From NCBI GenBank assembly GCA_009835985.1, contig VXWI01000036.1:107470-171469 (forward strand): a stretch of DNA of 64,000 bases, given 5' to 3'. Under the pieces are notes generated by a model. The model was not told the DNA's origin, did not search any database, and saw only the letters and a list, made by a program, of their open reading frames with translations. This DNA is from Acidobacteriota bacterium (lineage in GTDB: Bacteria; Acidobacteriota; Vicinamibacteria; Marinacidobacterales; Marinacidobacteraceae). Below, piece after piece: positions 1-8,670 of the stretch (positions are counted from its first letter, which is position 1; each line of letters opens with the position of its first letter). The position numbers were made by a program, and so were the translations under genes.

Positions 1-1067
1 CGCAGCGTGCGGCTCCGCGCGGCGACCACCTCGGGGGGAAGGTGTCCGGGGACGCTCGCGGCCCGGGTCCCGGCGCGCGACGAGTAACTGAAGACGTGGT
101 AATAGGCGAACGGCAGCGCTTCGAGGCGGTCGCAGGTGCGCCGGAAGGCGTCCTCCGTCTCGCCGGGAAAACCGACAATCACGTCGGTCCCGAGCCCGAG
201 TCCGGGCACCTTCTCCACCGCCCGCTCCGCAAACTCGAGATAGTCCCGGAAGGTGTAGCGGCGGCCCATCCCGGCCAGCACGCCGTCGTCGCCGCTCTGC
301 ACCGGGAGGTGGAGATAGCGGCAGAGCGCTCCGCGTTCCGCCATGCGTTCGAGGAGGCGGTCCTCGACGGTGGTGGGCTCGATCGAGGTGATCCGGATCC
401 TCCGCACCCCGGGGATCTCCTCGAGCCGGTCCGCAACGTCGGCGAGGGTCCGCCCCCCGCTCCGGTAGCGCCCGATGTTGACCCCGGTGAGCACGAGTTC
501 GCGGTACCCGGCCCCGGCCAGTTCTCCCGCCTCGCGGACCAGATCGTCGAAGCGCCGGCTGCGCTCCCGGCCGCGCGTGTAGGGGATGATGCAGAACGAG
601 CAGAAGAAGTCGCAGCCGTCCTGCACCTTCAGGTTGGCGCGGGTCGAGTCGTAACGCCCGGTGGAGGGAACCTCGAACTCGTGCCGGGAAATCCTGGCGG
701 AGTGCAGCACGACCGGCTCGGGGAGTTTCCGGGGCCGATCCAGATAGTCCGGGAACGTCTCCTTGAACTCGGTCCCCACGATCATGTCCACCCCCGGGAT
801 CTCCCGGAGCGCATCGAGGCCCGACTGGGCGTAGCAGCCCGCCACAACCACGAAAGCCTCCGGGGAATGGCGCAACGCCCGTCTCACCGTGTTCCGGCAG
901 TGGGCCTCCGCCCGGTGGGTCACCGAACAGGTGTTGATCACGGCGAGATCGGTGGGATCCCCCCAGGGAACGATCGTGTAGCCTTTGCCCGCGAACTGTC
1001 CTGCCCAGTTCGCAGCCTCCGTGTGGTTGAGACGACAGCCCAGCGATGTAAACGAAGCCCGTGGCAC
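1..1067 (-). CDS. MiaB/MtaB-like tRNA methylthiotransferase (radical SAM), truncated by window edge
   Basis: Minus-strand translation reads (V)PRASFTSLGCRLNHTEAA...VINTCSVTHRAEAHCRNTVRRA...VQDGCDFFCSFCIIPYTRGRERSR...LHLPVQSGDDGVLAGMGRRYT; radical-SAM CxxxCxxC and MTTase N-terminal Cys pattern; GTG start at 1067. Confidence 0.88.
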   Translation of the reverse strand, partial: MPRASFTSLGCRLNHTEAANWAGQFAGKGYTIVPWGDPTDLAVINTCSVTHRAEAHCRNTVRRALRHSPEAFVVVAGCYAQSGLDALREIPGVDMIVGTEFKETFPDYLDRPRKLPEPVVLHSARISRHEFEVPSTGRYDSTRANLKVQDGCDFFCSFCIIPYTRGRERSRRFDDLVREAGELAGAGYRELVLTGVNIGRYRSGGRTLADVADRLEEIPGVRRIRITSIEPTTVEDRLLERMAERGALCRYLHLPVQSGDDGVLAGMGRRYTFRDYLEFAERAVEKVPGLGLGTDVIVGFPGETEDAFRRTCDRLEALPFAYYHVFSYSSRAGTRAASVPGHLPPEVVAARSRTL

Positions 1068-1139
1068 GGGCGGCAGCGTAGCATCGGCTCTCCCGGCCAG
1101 CCCGCCGGAAAGCCGGGAAGGCGGTAGCGGATAACGGTC

Positions 1140-2909
1140 ATGGGAACTCTCGGTCTCGCCGCGGTGGCGCTCGTCCCGATCGCCGTCGTGGCGCTCTTCC
1201 TCGTGGTGCTGCGCTGGCCCGCCTCCCGGGCGATGCCGCTGAGCTGGCTCGCCGCCGCCGGCCTCGCGTGGCTGGTGTGGGACATCTCGGGCATACGGAT
1301 CGCGGCAGCATCGATCAACGGCCTGGTCGTGGCGGCGACCCTGCTCTACATCATCTTCGGCGCCATCCTGCTCCTGCACACCCTTCAGGAGAGCGGCGCC
1401 CTCGCGGTGATCCGCCGGGGCTTCATGGGAATCACGCCGGATCGGCGCATTCAGGTCCTCGTGATCGCCTGGCTGTTCGGGGCCTTCATCGAGGGTTCGG
1501 CCGGTTTCGGCACTCCGGCGGCGGTCGCGGTGCCCCTCCTGGTGGGACTCGGATTCCCGCCGCTCGCCGCCGTGGTCGCGGGCATGCTGATCCAGAGCAC
1601 CCCCGTCTCTTTCGGCTCCGCCGGAACCCCGATTCTCGTCGGGGTCTCCACCGGGCTTTCCGGGTCGGAGGCAGTGACCGCCTACGCGGCCAGCCTCGGC
1701 CTTGCCGAATGGGCCGACCTCATGGCCTTCATCGGTGTCCGGGTCGCGGTGCTCCACACCGTGGCGGGAACGCTGGTCCCGCTCATCGTGGTGGCCACCA
1801 TGACCCGCTTCTTCGGCGCCAACCGGAGCTTCCGCGAGGGTCTGGCGGTATGGAAGTTCGCGCTGTTCGCCGCGCTCGCGATGACGGTGCCCTACATGCT
1901 CACCGCGTGGCTGCTCGGGCCCGAATTCCCGGCGCTGTTCGGCGGCCTGGTCGGCCTCGGGATCGTGGTCACCGGGGCCCGGAGGGGTCTCTTCGTCCCC
2001 CCGCCGGAGGAGCACTTCGAGTTTCCGGCGCGCTCGGCCTGGGAAGCGGACTGGACCGGGGACAAGGCCGAATCCGTCGCCGAGCCCACGGGGGGCCGCG
2101 CGATCGGCGCCGTGTCCGCCTGGGCGCCCTATGGCGTGGTCGCGGGGTTGCTGCTGCTGACCCGTCTCCCCTCCCTGCCCTTCCGGGACCTCCTGTCCGG
2201 AGTCGTGCTCCGCTGGCCGGACATCCTCGGGAGCGGCATCAGCGCGAGCGCCGCTCCGCTCTTCCTTCCCGGGACCGTCTTCGTCGCGGCGTCCCTGTTC
2301 GCCGTGGTGGCGCACCGGATGGATCGCGAACAAACGACCCGGGCGGTCACCGCTTCGCTCCGGAGTACAGCGCTCGCCTCGGTGGCGCTGGTCTTCACCG
2401 TGCCCATGGTCCAGGTCTTCCTGAACACCGGCGGCGGAGCGGCGGGACTGGCCTCGATGCCGATCGCCCTCGCGGAGGGCGCCGCGCAGGTCGCGGGGTC
2501 GGCCTGGCCGTTCTTCGCTCCCTTCATCGGGGGTCTCGGCGCCTTCGTCGCCGGCAGCAACACCGTGAGCAACATGATGTTCTCGCTCTTCCAGTTCGGG
2601 GTCGGCGAGCGGCTCGCGGTGGATCCCGGATGGGTGGTTGCGCTCCAGGCGGTCGGAGGCGCGGCGGGGAACATGATCTGCGTCCACAACGTGGTGGCGG
2701 CTTCGGCGGTGGTGGGGCTGGTCGGCCGGGAGGGCGCCGTGATCCGGCGCACGCTAGTGCCGTTCGTCTACTACGCCCTGGTGCCCGGAGCGCTCGGCTA
2801 CGCGATCCTGTGGTCCGGCACGCTGGGACCGGTCAACGCCGGTTCGCTCGTCGTCGTCGGCATCTTCGTGGCGGCGGGCCTGTGGATCTTCCGCAACCGC
2901 ACCGCCTGA
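1140..2909 (+). CDS. L-lactate permease (LctP/LldP family)
   Basis: 589 aa polytopic protein; [58 protein letters not shown] is typical of L-lactate permeases. Confidence 0.9.
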   Translation: MGTLGLAAVALVPIAVVALFLVVLRWPASRAMPLSWLAAAGLAWLVWDISGIRIAAASINGLVVAATLLYIIFGAILLLHTLQESGALAVIRRGFMGITPDRRIQVLVIAWLFGAFIEGSAGFGTPAAVAVPLLVGLGFPPLAAVVAGMLIQSTPVSFGSAGTPILVGVSTGLSGSEAVTAYAASLGLAEWADLMAFIGVRVAVLHTVAGTLVPLIVVATMTRFFGANRSFREGLAVWKFALFAALAMTVPYMLTAWLLGPEFPALFGGLVGLGIVVTGARRGLFVPPPEEHFEFPARSAWEADWTGDKAESVAEPTGGRAIGAVSAWAPYGVVAGLLLLTRLPSLPFRDLLSGVVLRWPDILGSGISASAAPLFLPGTVFVAASLFAVVAHRMDREQTTRAVTASLRSTALASVALVFTVPMVQVFLNTGGGAAGLASMPIALAEGAAQVAGSAWPFFAPFIGGLGAFVAGSNTVSNMMFSLFQFGVGERLAVDPGWVVALQAVGGAAGNMICVHNVVAASAVVGLVGREGAVIRRTLVPFVYYALVPGALGYAILWSGTLGPVNAGSLVVVGIFVAAGLWIFRNRTA

Positions 2910-2937
2910 GGACCAGAGCCCGGCGTGGCGGGCGGAT

Positions 2938-5109
2938 TCAGCCGGGCAGCAGCGAGGTTCCGTCCATCTCCTCCGGCGGGTTGATCCCGAGCAGGTCCAG
3001 GACCGTCGGCGCGATGTCCATGAGCGACGCGGGCCCCCGGAGCGGCAGGTCCGAAGCGAGCACCCCGGCGGTGTCCTCCATGGAGCAGTGGTCCCCGCTC
3101 CAGTTGTCCAGGTTCGGGGTGATCACCGACGCGGGCATCCCTCCCAGCGTGCTCTGCCACCCGATCCGGTAGCCGGGCTCCAGCCCGAGAATCAGGTCGG
3201 GCGCCTCCTCCACGAACGGACCCTCGTAGATCTCCTCCCGCCGGTACACCTCGCGTACCACCAGATCTCCGGTCTCGGGGTCGCGAAACGTCTTGAGGTC
3301 GGCGATCAGCCTCTCGATCAGCTGGTCGCGCTCGGGACCCGGCTCCACGATGCCCTCGGGCTCCCGTTCGCGCTGGTTCAGGTAGATCCCGGAGAGGCCG
3401 AGGGCGAAGGCGCTCGTCCGGCTCCAGTCCACTCCGGGGAAGAAGAGCGCTTCCGGGTCGAACAGGTCTTCGAGCCGGCGCTGTCCCGAGTCCCCGGCCG
3501 CCCGCAGATACCCGTTCCGGGCGAGCCAGGTGTTCACGTTGAACTGCTTCCGGAAGGAGTGGAAGCCGTGGTCGGAGACCACCACGAACCGGGCGCCCGC
3601 GGGGGCCGCCGACATCGCCTCGCCGACGATGCGGTCCATCTCCCGGTAGGCGTCGGCGATGCCGCCGCCGTAACGCCGCGCGAGTTCCGGATCGTGGTTC
3701 GGGTGCTCGGGGTCGGCAAACCGGTAGAGCATGTGCTGGATGCGGTCGGGAAACAGGAAGACGGACACCAGCAGACGCCAGGAGTCATCGCCCAGCGCGT
3801 CCAGCAGCAGCCTCTCGTTGGATTCGCGGGCGAACCGGGCGTCCTCGAGGAAGGCGTCGAAGTCCACCGCCTCGTCGCGCAGCGGGTTGGTGATGATCTT
3901 CCAGCCGACGGTCTCATAGGGGCCCGTCCGGCGGGCGAGATCCCCCGCGAAGTCCTGGGGGAAGGACAGGTCCACGATGGGTGGCAGCCGCTCGGGATCG
4001 AAGTTGATCGGCTCCATGTACACCGCGACGTTCGGTTCGAGCGACAGCACCCGGAAGCGGACCAGGCCGGACACGCTGATGAGCGGATTCAGCGCGAAGT
4101 GGACCGACACGAAGTCGGACCATTCGCCGCTGGCCAGACTCGCGAACTGGCCGGAGGTCTCGATTTCGAGGCGTTCCCCGACCCGCCGGAAGCGGACCGG
4201 GATCTCGACCTCGGGCTGCTCGGCCTCGGTGACCGATACGGTGAAGTTCCGCGGCCCGCGGACCACACTCTCCGCCACGCCGTCGTCGAAGCGGAGCGGG
4301 AAGCGGGTGCCGCCGGTTTCGGTGGACTCCTCGTCGAGGAGGTCTGTCGTGTACACCGCCCAGAGTCCGAACGACTTTCGGGCGTCCGGGACCCCGAAGC
4401 CAGCCAGGATCCGGGTGCCGGGCGACTCCTCGACCGGGAACTCCATCGGCGCCTGAAGCGCGATGGTGGAAACGCCCGCCCCACCGGCGATCTTCCAGAA
4501 GGCGTCTCCCTGCCGGGCCCGGACCGCCTGGGGAACGGCATCCGGAACCCAGGCCGCGAGGAGCGCCGTTCCCGCGGCGGGCACGATCGTCGCCGCCGCC
4601 AGCACCGGCCAGCGGTACCGGGGATGGGCGCGCATGCGGTGGAGCACCCAGCTCGCCACGATGCCCGCGCCCAGGGCGATCACCAGCACGAGGCCCACCC
4701 GGAAGGGCGTTCCCGGGAGTTCGCTGGCGGCCTGCCGAACCAGCGCGATCTGGGGGACGTAGCTGCCCTCCCGTACCTCGAGGAAGTCGAAGATCCCCGT
4801 CCGGCCCGGGTTCATGCCGGTCGCGAAGGTCGCCCAGGCCACGGGTGACTCGGAGGGTTTGGTGGTCTGGAGCGGAGCGAGCGTTCCACGCTCGCCGAGC
4901 CGCCGGAGGTTCGGCAGTTCCCCGGCGGCGATCATGGCGTCGATGGTGTCCGGATCCGCGCCATCGAATCCCAGCACCACCACCCGTTCCGGCGGTTGCG
5001 CCAGGGCCTCGCCGCCCGAGACCGGACCGAACCCGGCGGTGGCGGCGATCAGCACTCCGAGGATCCGGGCGCGGGACGCGGGTCTCGGTGCCGGGCGCTC
5101 GAACTCCAT
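2938..5109 (-). CDS. alkaline phosphatase superfamily / type I phosphodiesterase-nucleotide pyrophosphatase with signal peptide
   Basis: Start MEFERPAPRP; signal peptide; VVVLGFDGADPDTIDAMIAAGELPNLRRLGERG, SPVAWATFATGMNPGRTGIFDF, VVVSDHGFHSF motifs. Confidence 0.85.
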   Translation of the reverse strand: MEFERPAPRPASRARILGVLIAATAGFGPVSGGEALAQPPERVVVLGFDGADPDTIDAMIAAGELPNLRRLGERGTLAPLQTTKPSESPVAWATFATGMNPGRTGIFDFLEVREGSYVPQIALVRQAASELPGTPFRVGLVLVIALGAGIVASWVLHRMRAHPRYRWPVLAAATIVPAAGTALLAAWVPDAVPQAVRARQGDAFWKIAGGAGVSTIALQAPMEFPVEESPGTRILAGFGVPDARKSFGLWAVYTTDLLDEESTETGGTRFPLRFDDGVAESVVRGPRNFTVSVTEAEQPEVEIPVRFRRVGERLEIETSGQFASLASGEWSDFVSVHFALNPLISVSGLVRFRVLSLEPNVAVYMEPINFDPERLPPIVDLSFPQDFAGDLARRTGPYETVGWKIITNPLRDEAVDFDAFLEDARFARESNERLLLDALGDDSWRLLVSVFLFPDRIQHMLYRFADPEHPNHDPELARRYGGGIADAYREMDRIVGEAMSAAPAGARFVVVSDHGFHSFRKQFNVNTWLARNGYLRAAGDSGQRRLEDLFDPEALFFPGVDWSRTSAFALGLSGIYLNQREREPEGIVEPGPERDQLIERLIADLKTFRDPETGDLVVREVYRREEIYEGPFVEEAPDLILGLEPGYRIGWQSTLGGMPASVITPNLDNWSGDHCSMEDTAGVLASDLPLRGPASLMDIAPTVLDLLGINPPEEMDGTSLLPG

Positions 5110-5214
5110 GGGCGGGGAGAGGTTACTGCGGCGGGCGGGCCGCATTCCCGGCCTGCCCGCGCCCACTTTTCCGGGAGCGCTCCGGTGCCGCCCGTCCGGT
5201 AGCATTGGGCGGTT

Positions 5215-6525
5215 ATGCCGCTGCCAGGTCACCGACTCCGGCGTTTCGCCGCCCCGGCGGCGCTCCTGCTGCTTGCGATTCCGGGCCTCACCGCCCAGGA
5301 ACTCGAGATCCTGCCCGACTACGAGACCGAGATGGCTGCGATCACGGCCGATCCCCGGGTCGTGGCCGCACTCGACGACGTGCTCGCGATGGACGAGGAG
5401 AACGAACGTCTGCTCATCGAGTTGACGGAGATCGAGGCGCCGCCCTTCAAGGAAGAGAAACGGGCTCTCCACTACCGCGGACTCATCCGGGAAGCGGGGC
5501 TCGACGCGGACCTGGATGAGATCGGCAACGTCGTCGCGCGCCGGGCCGGGCGGGGAGGAGGCCGGACGGTGGCCGTGGTGGCCCACCTCGACACCGTGTT
5601 CCCCGAGGGCACCGACGTCACGGTCCGCAGGGAGGGCGACAAGCTCATGGCCCCCGGCATCGCCGACGACGCGCGCGGCCTGGTGACCATCCTGACCATC
5701 CTCCAGGTCATGGACCGCCACGGACTCGATACCCGGGACGACGTGCTCTTCGTGGGATCGGTCGGCGAGGAGGGAATCGGCGACCTCCGCGGGGTGAAGC
5801 ACCTCTTTCGGGACGGCGGGCCGAGCATTGACGCCTTCATCGCAATCGACGGCACGACCAACACGCGCGTCCTGAATCACGCGATCGGTTCCCATCGCTA
5901 CCGGGTGCGCTTCCTGGGTCCGGGCGGGCATTCGTGGGGCGCGTTCGGCCTCGGGAACCCCGCTCACGCCATGGCCCGGGCCATCAAGCTCTTCGACGAC
6001 CGGGCCGGGGAGTACGTCACCGCGGGCGCCAGGACGACCTACAGCATCGGCCGCATCGGCGGTGGAACCTCGGTGAACTCGATCCCGTTCGAGAGTTGGA
6101 TGGAAGTCGACATGCGCTCCATGGAACCCGGGCGGCTCAAGGAGATCGACGCCATCTTCCAGGCCGCGATGACCGAGGCGCTCGCCGAGCAGAACGAGCT
6201 GCGGCGCGACGGCGAGGAAATCACGGTGGACATCGAGATGATCGGTAACCGTCCCTCCGGAATCGTCCCCATCGACACCCCCCTGATCCAGCGGGCCTTT
6301 GCCGCCACCCGCGCGGTGGGCGCCGAGCCCGAGCTCAGCATGGGTTCGACCGATTCGAACGTCGCCATCTCGCTCGGAATCCCGGCCACCACGATCGGGA
6401 GCGGCGGAGAGGGCTTCGGCGCCCACTCGCTCCACGAGTGGTGGGCCAACCGGGACGGGCACCTCGGGATCCAGAAGGCGCTACTGCTCGTGCTGGCCGA
6501 GGCCGGCTTCGAAGCCGCGAACTAG
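5215..6525 (+). CDS. M20-family metallopeptidase (secreted)
   Basis: Signal peptide; VAVVAHLDTVFPEGTDV, GIADDARGLV, GSVGEEGIGDLRG, GPGGHSWGAFG, GSTDSNVAISLGIPATTIG. Confidence 0.85.
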   Translation: MPLPGHRLRRFAAPAALLLLAIPGLTAQELEILPDYETEMAAITADPRVVAALDDVLAMDEENERLLIELTEIEAPPFKEEKRALHYRGLIREAGLDADLDEIGNVVARRAGRGGGRTVAVVAHLDTVFPEGTDVTVRREGDKLMAPGIADDARGLVTILTILQVMDRHGLDTRDDVLFVGSVGEEGIGDLRGVKHLFRDGGPSIDAFIAIDGTTNTRVLNHAIGSHRYRVRFLGPGGHSWGAFGLGNPAHAMARAIKLFDDRAGEYVTAGARTTYSIGRIGGGTSVNSIPFESWMEVDMRSMEPGRLKEIDAIFQAAMTEALAEQNELRRDGEEITVDIEMIGNRPSGIVPIDTPLIQRAFAATRAVGAEPELSMGSTDSNVAISLGIPATTIGSGGEGFGAHSLHEWWANRDGHLGIQKALLLVLAEAGFEAAN

Positions 6526-6534
6526 GAGGCAGCC

Positions 6535-6831
6535 GTGTCCGCTTGCCAGTTCGACTTCAGCCTGCCGGCCGAGGTATCGAGCCTCCTCGAGGGGCTGCGG
6601 GCCGATTTCGCCCGCTTCGGGGGCACGGTCAGCGGTGACGGCGGGCCCGGGTTCGGAGAGTTCTCGCTGCCGACCCCGCTCGGGACCTTCTCCGGAACCT
6701 ACGAGGTCTCGAGCGACACCCCGGGGGTCTGCGCCGTCCACATCGAAGTGGACGAGAAGCCGATGTTCGTCCCCTGTTCGGCGATCGAGGAACACCTCGG
6801 GCGACGCCTCAGCAAGGCCGCCGCCCGTTAG
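6535..6831 (+). CDS. hypothetical protein (98 aa)
   Basis: ORF starts 10 bp after the preceding stop; no recognised domain. Confidence 0.6.
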   Translation: MSACQFDFSLPAEVSSLLEGLRADFARFGGTVSGDGGPGFGEFSLPTPLGTFSGTYEVSSDTPGVCAVHIEVDEKPMFVPCSAIEEHLGRRLSKAAAR

Positions 6832-6852
6832 GAGTCTGCGCCGCAGACTCCT
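6830..6852. repeat. 23-bp palindrome overlapping a stop codon
   Basis: AGGAGTCTGCG-C-CGCAGACTCCT. Confidence 0.8.
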
Positions 6853-7019
6853 CGGGAGCCCCCACCGGGAGAACTGGGCCGGCCTCCAGGCCGGCACGCG
6901 CTGGCCCCAGGCCAGCGCCCGGCGCTTCGCTGCTCGCCCCAGGGTCCCTCCGGACCTGAAGGGAGCGCCGGTCCGGCCTGGTCACAGGCGGCCCGGAACC
7001 GCAGGCCGGGCCGCTCGGG

Positions 7020-7892
7020 TCAGCGGCGGGCGACCGGGTTCTCGAGGACCCCGGCCGTCTCGACCTCGACGGAGACCGTGTCGCCCTCGCTCATCGCCTG
7101 CGTGGTCCCCGGGGTCCCGGTGAAGATGACGTCGCCGGGCATCAGGGTCACGTAGCGGCTCACGTAGCTCACGATGTCGCTCGTGTCGAAGATCAGGTCG
7201 CTCGTCCGCTGCTGCTGGACGACCTCCCCGTTCAGCCGGGTGGTGAGTTCAAGATCGTCGTAGTTGACGCCGCGCGAGATCACCGGGCCGATGGGGCCGT
7301 AGGTGTCCGCCGCCTTGGCGCGGAACCACTGGAGATCGGCGCTCTGCCAGTCGCGTTCGCTGACGTCGTTGCCGGCGGTCACCCCGAAGATGTACTCCTG
7401 CGCCGCCTCCACCGGGACGTCGCGCGCCTCCTTGGCGATGACCAGCACCAACTCGCCCTCGTAGTGGACGTTGCCGGCGTCCTCGGTCATTTCGATGGCG
7501 TCGCCGGGGCCGACGATGCTGGTCGGCAACTTGGCGAAGACGCCGGGATAGGGCGCCGGTTCGCGCCCGCCCAGGTGCGAGGCGTAGTTGAGGCCGATGG
7601 CGATGACCTTGCCGGGGTCGGCCGGCGCCAGGAGGCTTGCTCCGTCCCGCGCCACCCGGTCTCCGGTGGGGGCGCCACCCGCCCAGGGCGCCGCGTGGAG
7701 CGCCACGATCTCATCGCCCTCGATCCGCCCCCAGGCCGGCGCGCCCGAGGCGTCCGCAAACCGCACGTACTCGCCGGCCGGCTGGTCGTCCACGGCGAGC
7801 GCGGCCGGCTCCATGGGCTCCTCGACGGGTGGAGCCCCGCAACCGAGCAGGAACGAGACAGCGATGAGGGTCAGGAAAACGGTTCTGGGCAC
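7020..7892 (-). CDS. fumarylacetoacetate hydrolase family protein with N-terminal lipoprotein-like signal
   Basis: VIAIGLNYASHLGGREP, IVGPGDAIEMTEDAGNVHYEGELVLVIAKEARDV, FTGTPGTTQAMSEGDTVSVEVETAGVLENPV; N-term MPRTVFLTLIAVSFLLGCGAPP. Confidence 0.88.
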   Translation of the reverse strand: MPRTVFLTLIAVSFLLGCGAPPVEEPMEPAALAVDDQPAGEYVRFADASGAPAWGRIEGDEIVALHAAPWAGGAPTGDRVARDGASLLAPADPGKVIAIGLNYASHLGGREPAPYPGVFAKLPTSIVGPGDAIEMTEDAGNVHYEGELVLVIAKEARDVPVEAAQEYIFGVTAGNDVSERDWQSADLQWFRAKAADTYGPIGPVISRGVNYDDLELTTRLNGEVVQQQRTSDLIFDTSDIVSYVSRYVTLMPGDVIFTGTPGTTQAMSEGDTVSVEVETAGVLENPVARR

Positions 7893-7938
7893 GGGAATCC
7901 TCCTCGGACGGACCGGAGTGCAGGATATCGGTTAGCGG

Positions 7939-8358
7939 TCAAGGATTGAGGAGACGGCAGTTTCGGTTGCGGGCGACGATCTCGTACGCGGCGAGTTCGG
8001 CGAGCAGGAGAGGGGGCAGGACATAGGCGGCCACCACCAGGAAGCGGGCCGGAAGACCCGTCCAGCCGGGTGGGGCAGCGTGCAGGAGGAACCGGTTGAC
8101 CGCGAAGGCCCCGCCGTGGAACGTGCCGCGGGCGTCCCGGAAACGGACCCGCTTCTCGCACGCGCTCCGTGAAACGCCCAGTTGCCGCAGCTGGTCGTCG
8201 GTCAGTTCCTGATGCGCGACGAAACGGACCGGCCGGTCTTCCGCGAAGCGGGCCGCCGCGACCGCGGCGCGCGCGCAGAACCCTCAACCGCCGTCATAGA
8301 TGACGACGGGAACCCCATCCGCGAAACGTGCGTCCGGCCGGGGAGCGCCCGAACTCAA
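7939..8358 (-). CDS. DCC-family (DUF393) thiol-disulfide oxidoreductase-like protein, candidate selenoprotein: in-frame TGA at 8286-8284 replaces the first Cys of CxxC
   Basis: Read through TGA: ...RPDARFADGVPVVIYDGG[U]GFCARAAVAAARFAEDRPVRFVAHQELTDDQLRQLGVSRSACEKRVRFRDARGTFHGGAFAVNRFLLHAAPPGWTGLPARFLVVAAYVLPPLLLAELAAYEIVARNRNCRLLNP*. DCC families have YDGxCxxC here. TTG start at 8358 overlaps the upstream TGA stop (TTGA). Confidence 0.72.
8254..8269 (-). promoter_or_regulatory. bacterial SECIS-like hairpin downstream of in-frame UGA
   Basis: Minus strand CGCCGC-GGTC-GCGGCG, a 6-bp stem with GGUC tetraloop beginning 21 nt after the UGA; the E. coli fdhF SECIS also has a GGUC apical loop at a similar distance. 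Confidence 0.6.
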
Positions 8359-8639
8359 CTGAGATCGAGCCGGGGGGTGTCCCGTCCGCTTCCGTTGAAG
8401 CTGTTCTCCGGATACCGGCGCAGCAGCCAGACGCGAAAGATCCCCACGCCGAGCCCGATCAGCACGGTGCCGAGGAGCAGCGTTCCGGCGAGGGCGAAGG
8501 ATTCGAGGATGAGCGTCAGGATGCCGCGTTCCGGTTCCTCGCTCGGGAGCGTGACGTACTCGACGACCTGCCGCTGCTGGAGCATGGCCCGGGAAGCGAG
8601 GGAGTCGAGGAAACCGAACGGCTGGATCATTCCGGACAT
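8355..8639 (-). CDS. small single-pass membrane protein, hypothetical
   Basis: 94 aa with hydrophobic segment ILTLILESFALAGTLLLGTVLIGLGVGIFRVWLL; same strand and overlapping next gene by 4 nt. Confidence 0.65.
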   Translation of the reverse strand: MSGMIQPFGFLDSLASRAMLQQRQVVEYVTLPSEEPERGILTLILESFALAGTLLLGTVLIGLGVGIFRVWLLRRYPENSFNGSGRDTPRLDLS

Positions 8640-8670
8640 CGGGCCGGCGCCGGTGGAGCGGCGCCCTCGA

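Noticed and set aside
5110-6462. Upstream extension of the 1174-aa minus ORF 2938-6462
   Set aside because: The real start is MEFERPAP at 5109; the extension is antisense to the M20 peptidase.
8284-8286. In-frame TGA as a sign of code reassignment (TGA=Trp/Gly)
   Set aside because: TGA serves as an ordinary stop for many genes in the window (e.g. rsgA, hisZ/ThiF neighbours, boxB region), so genome-wide reassignment is unlikely; Sec or pseudogene/error remain.
7871-8287. 138-aa minus ORF MRVLRARRGRGG...
   Set aside because: Arg-rich out-of-frame reading; the frame with DUF393-like sequence is the one crossing the TGA at 8284-8286.
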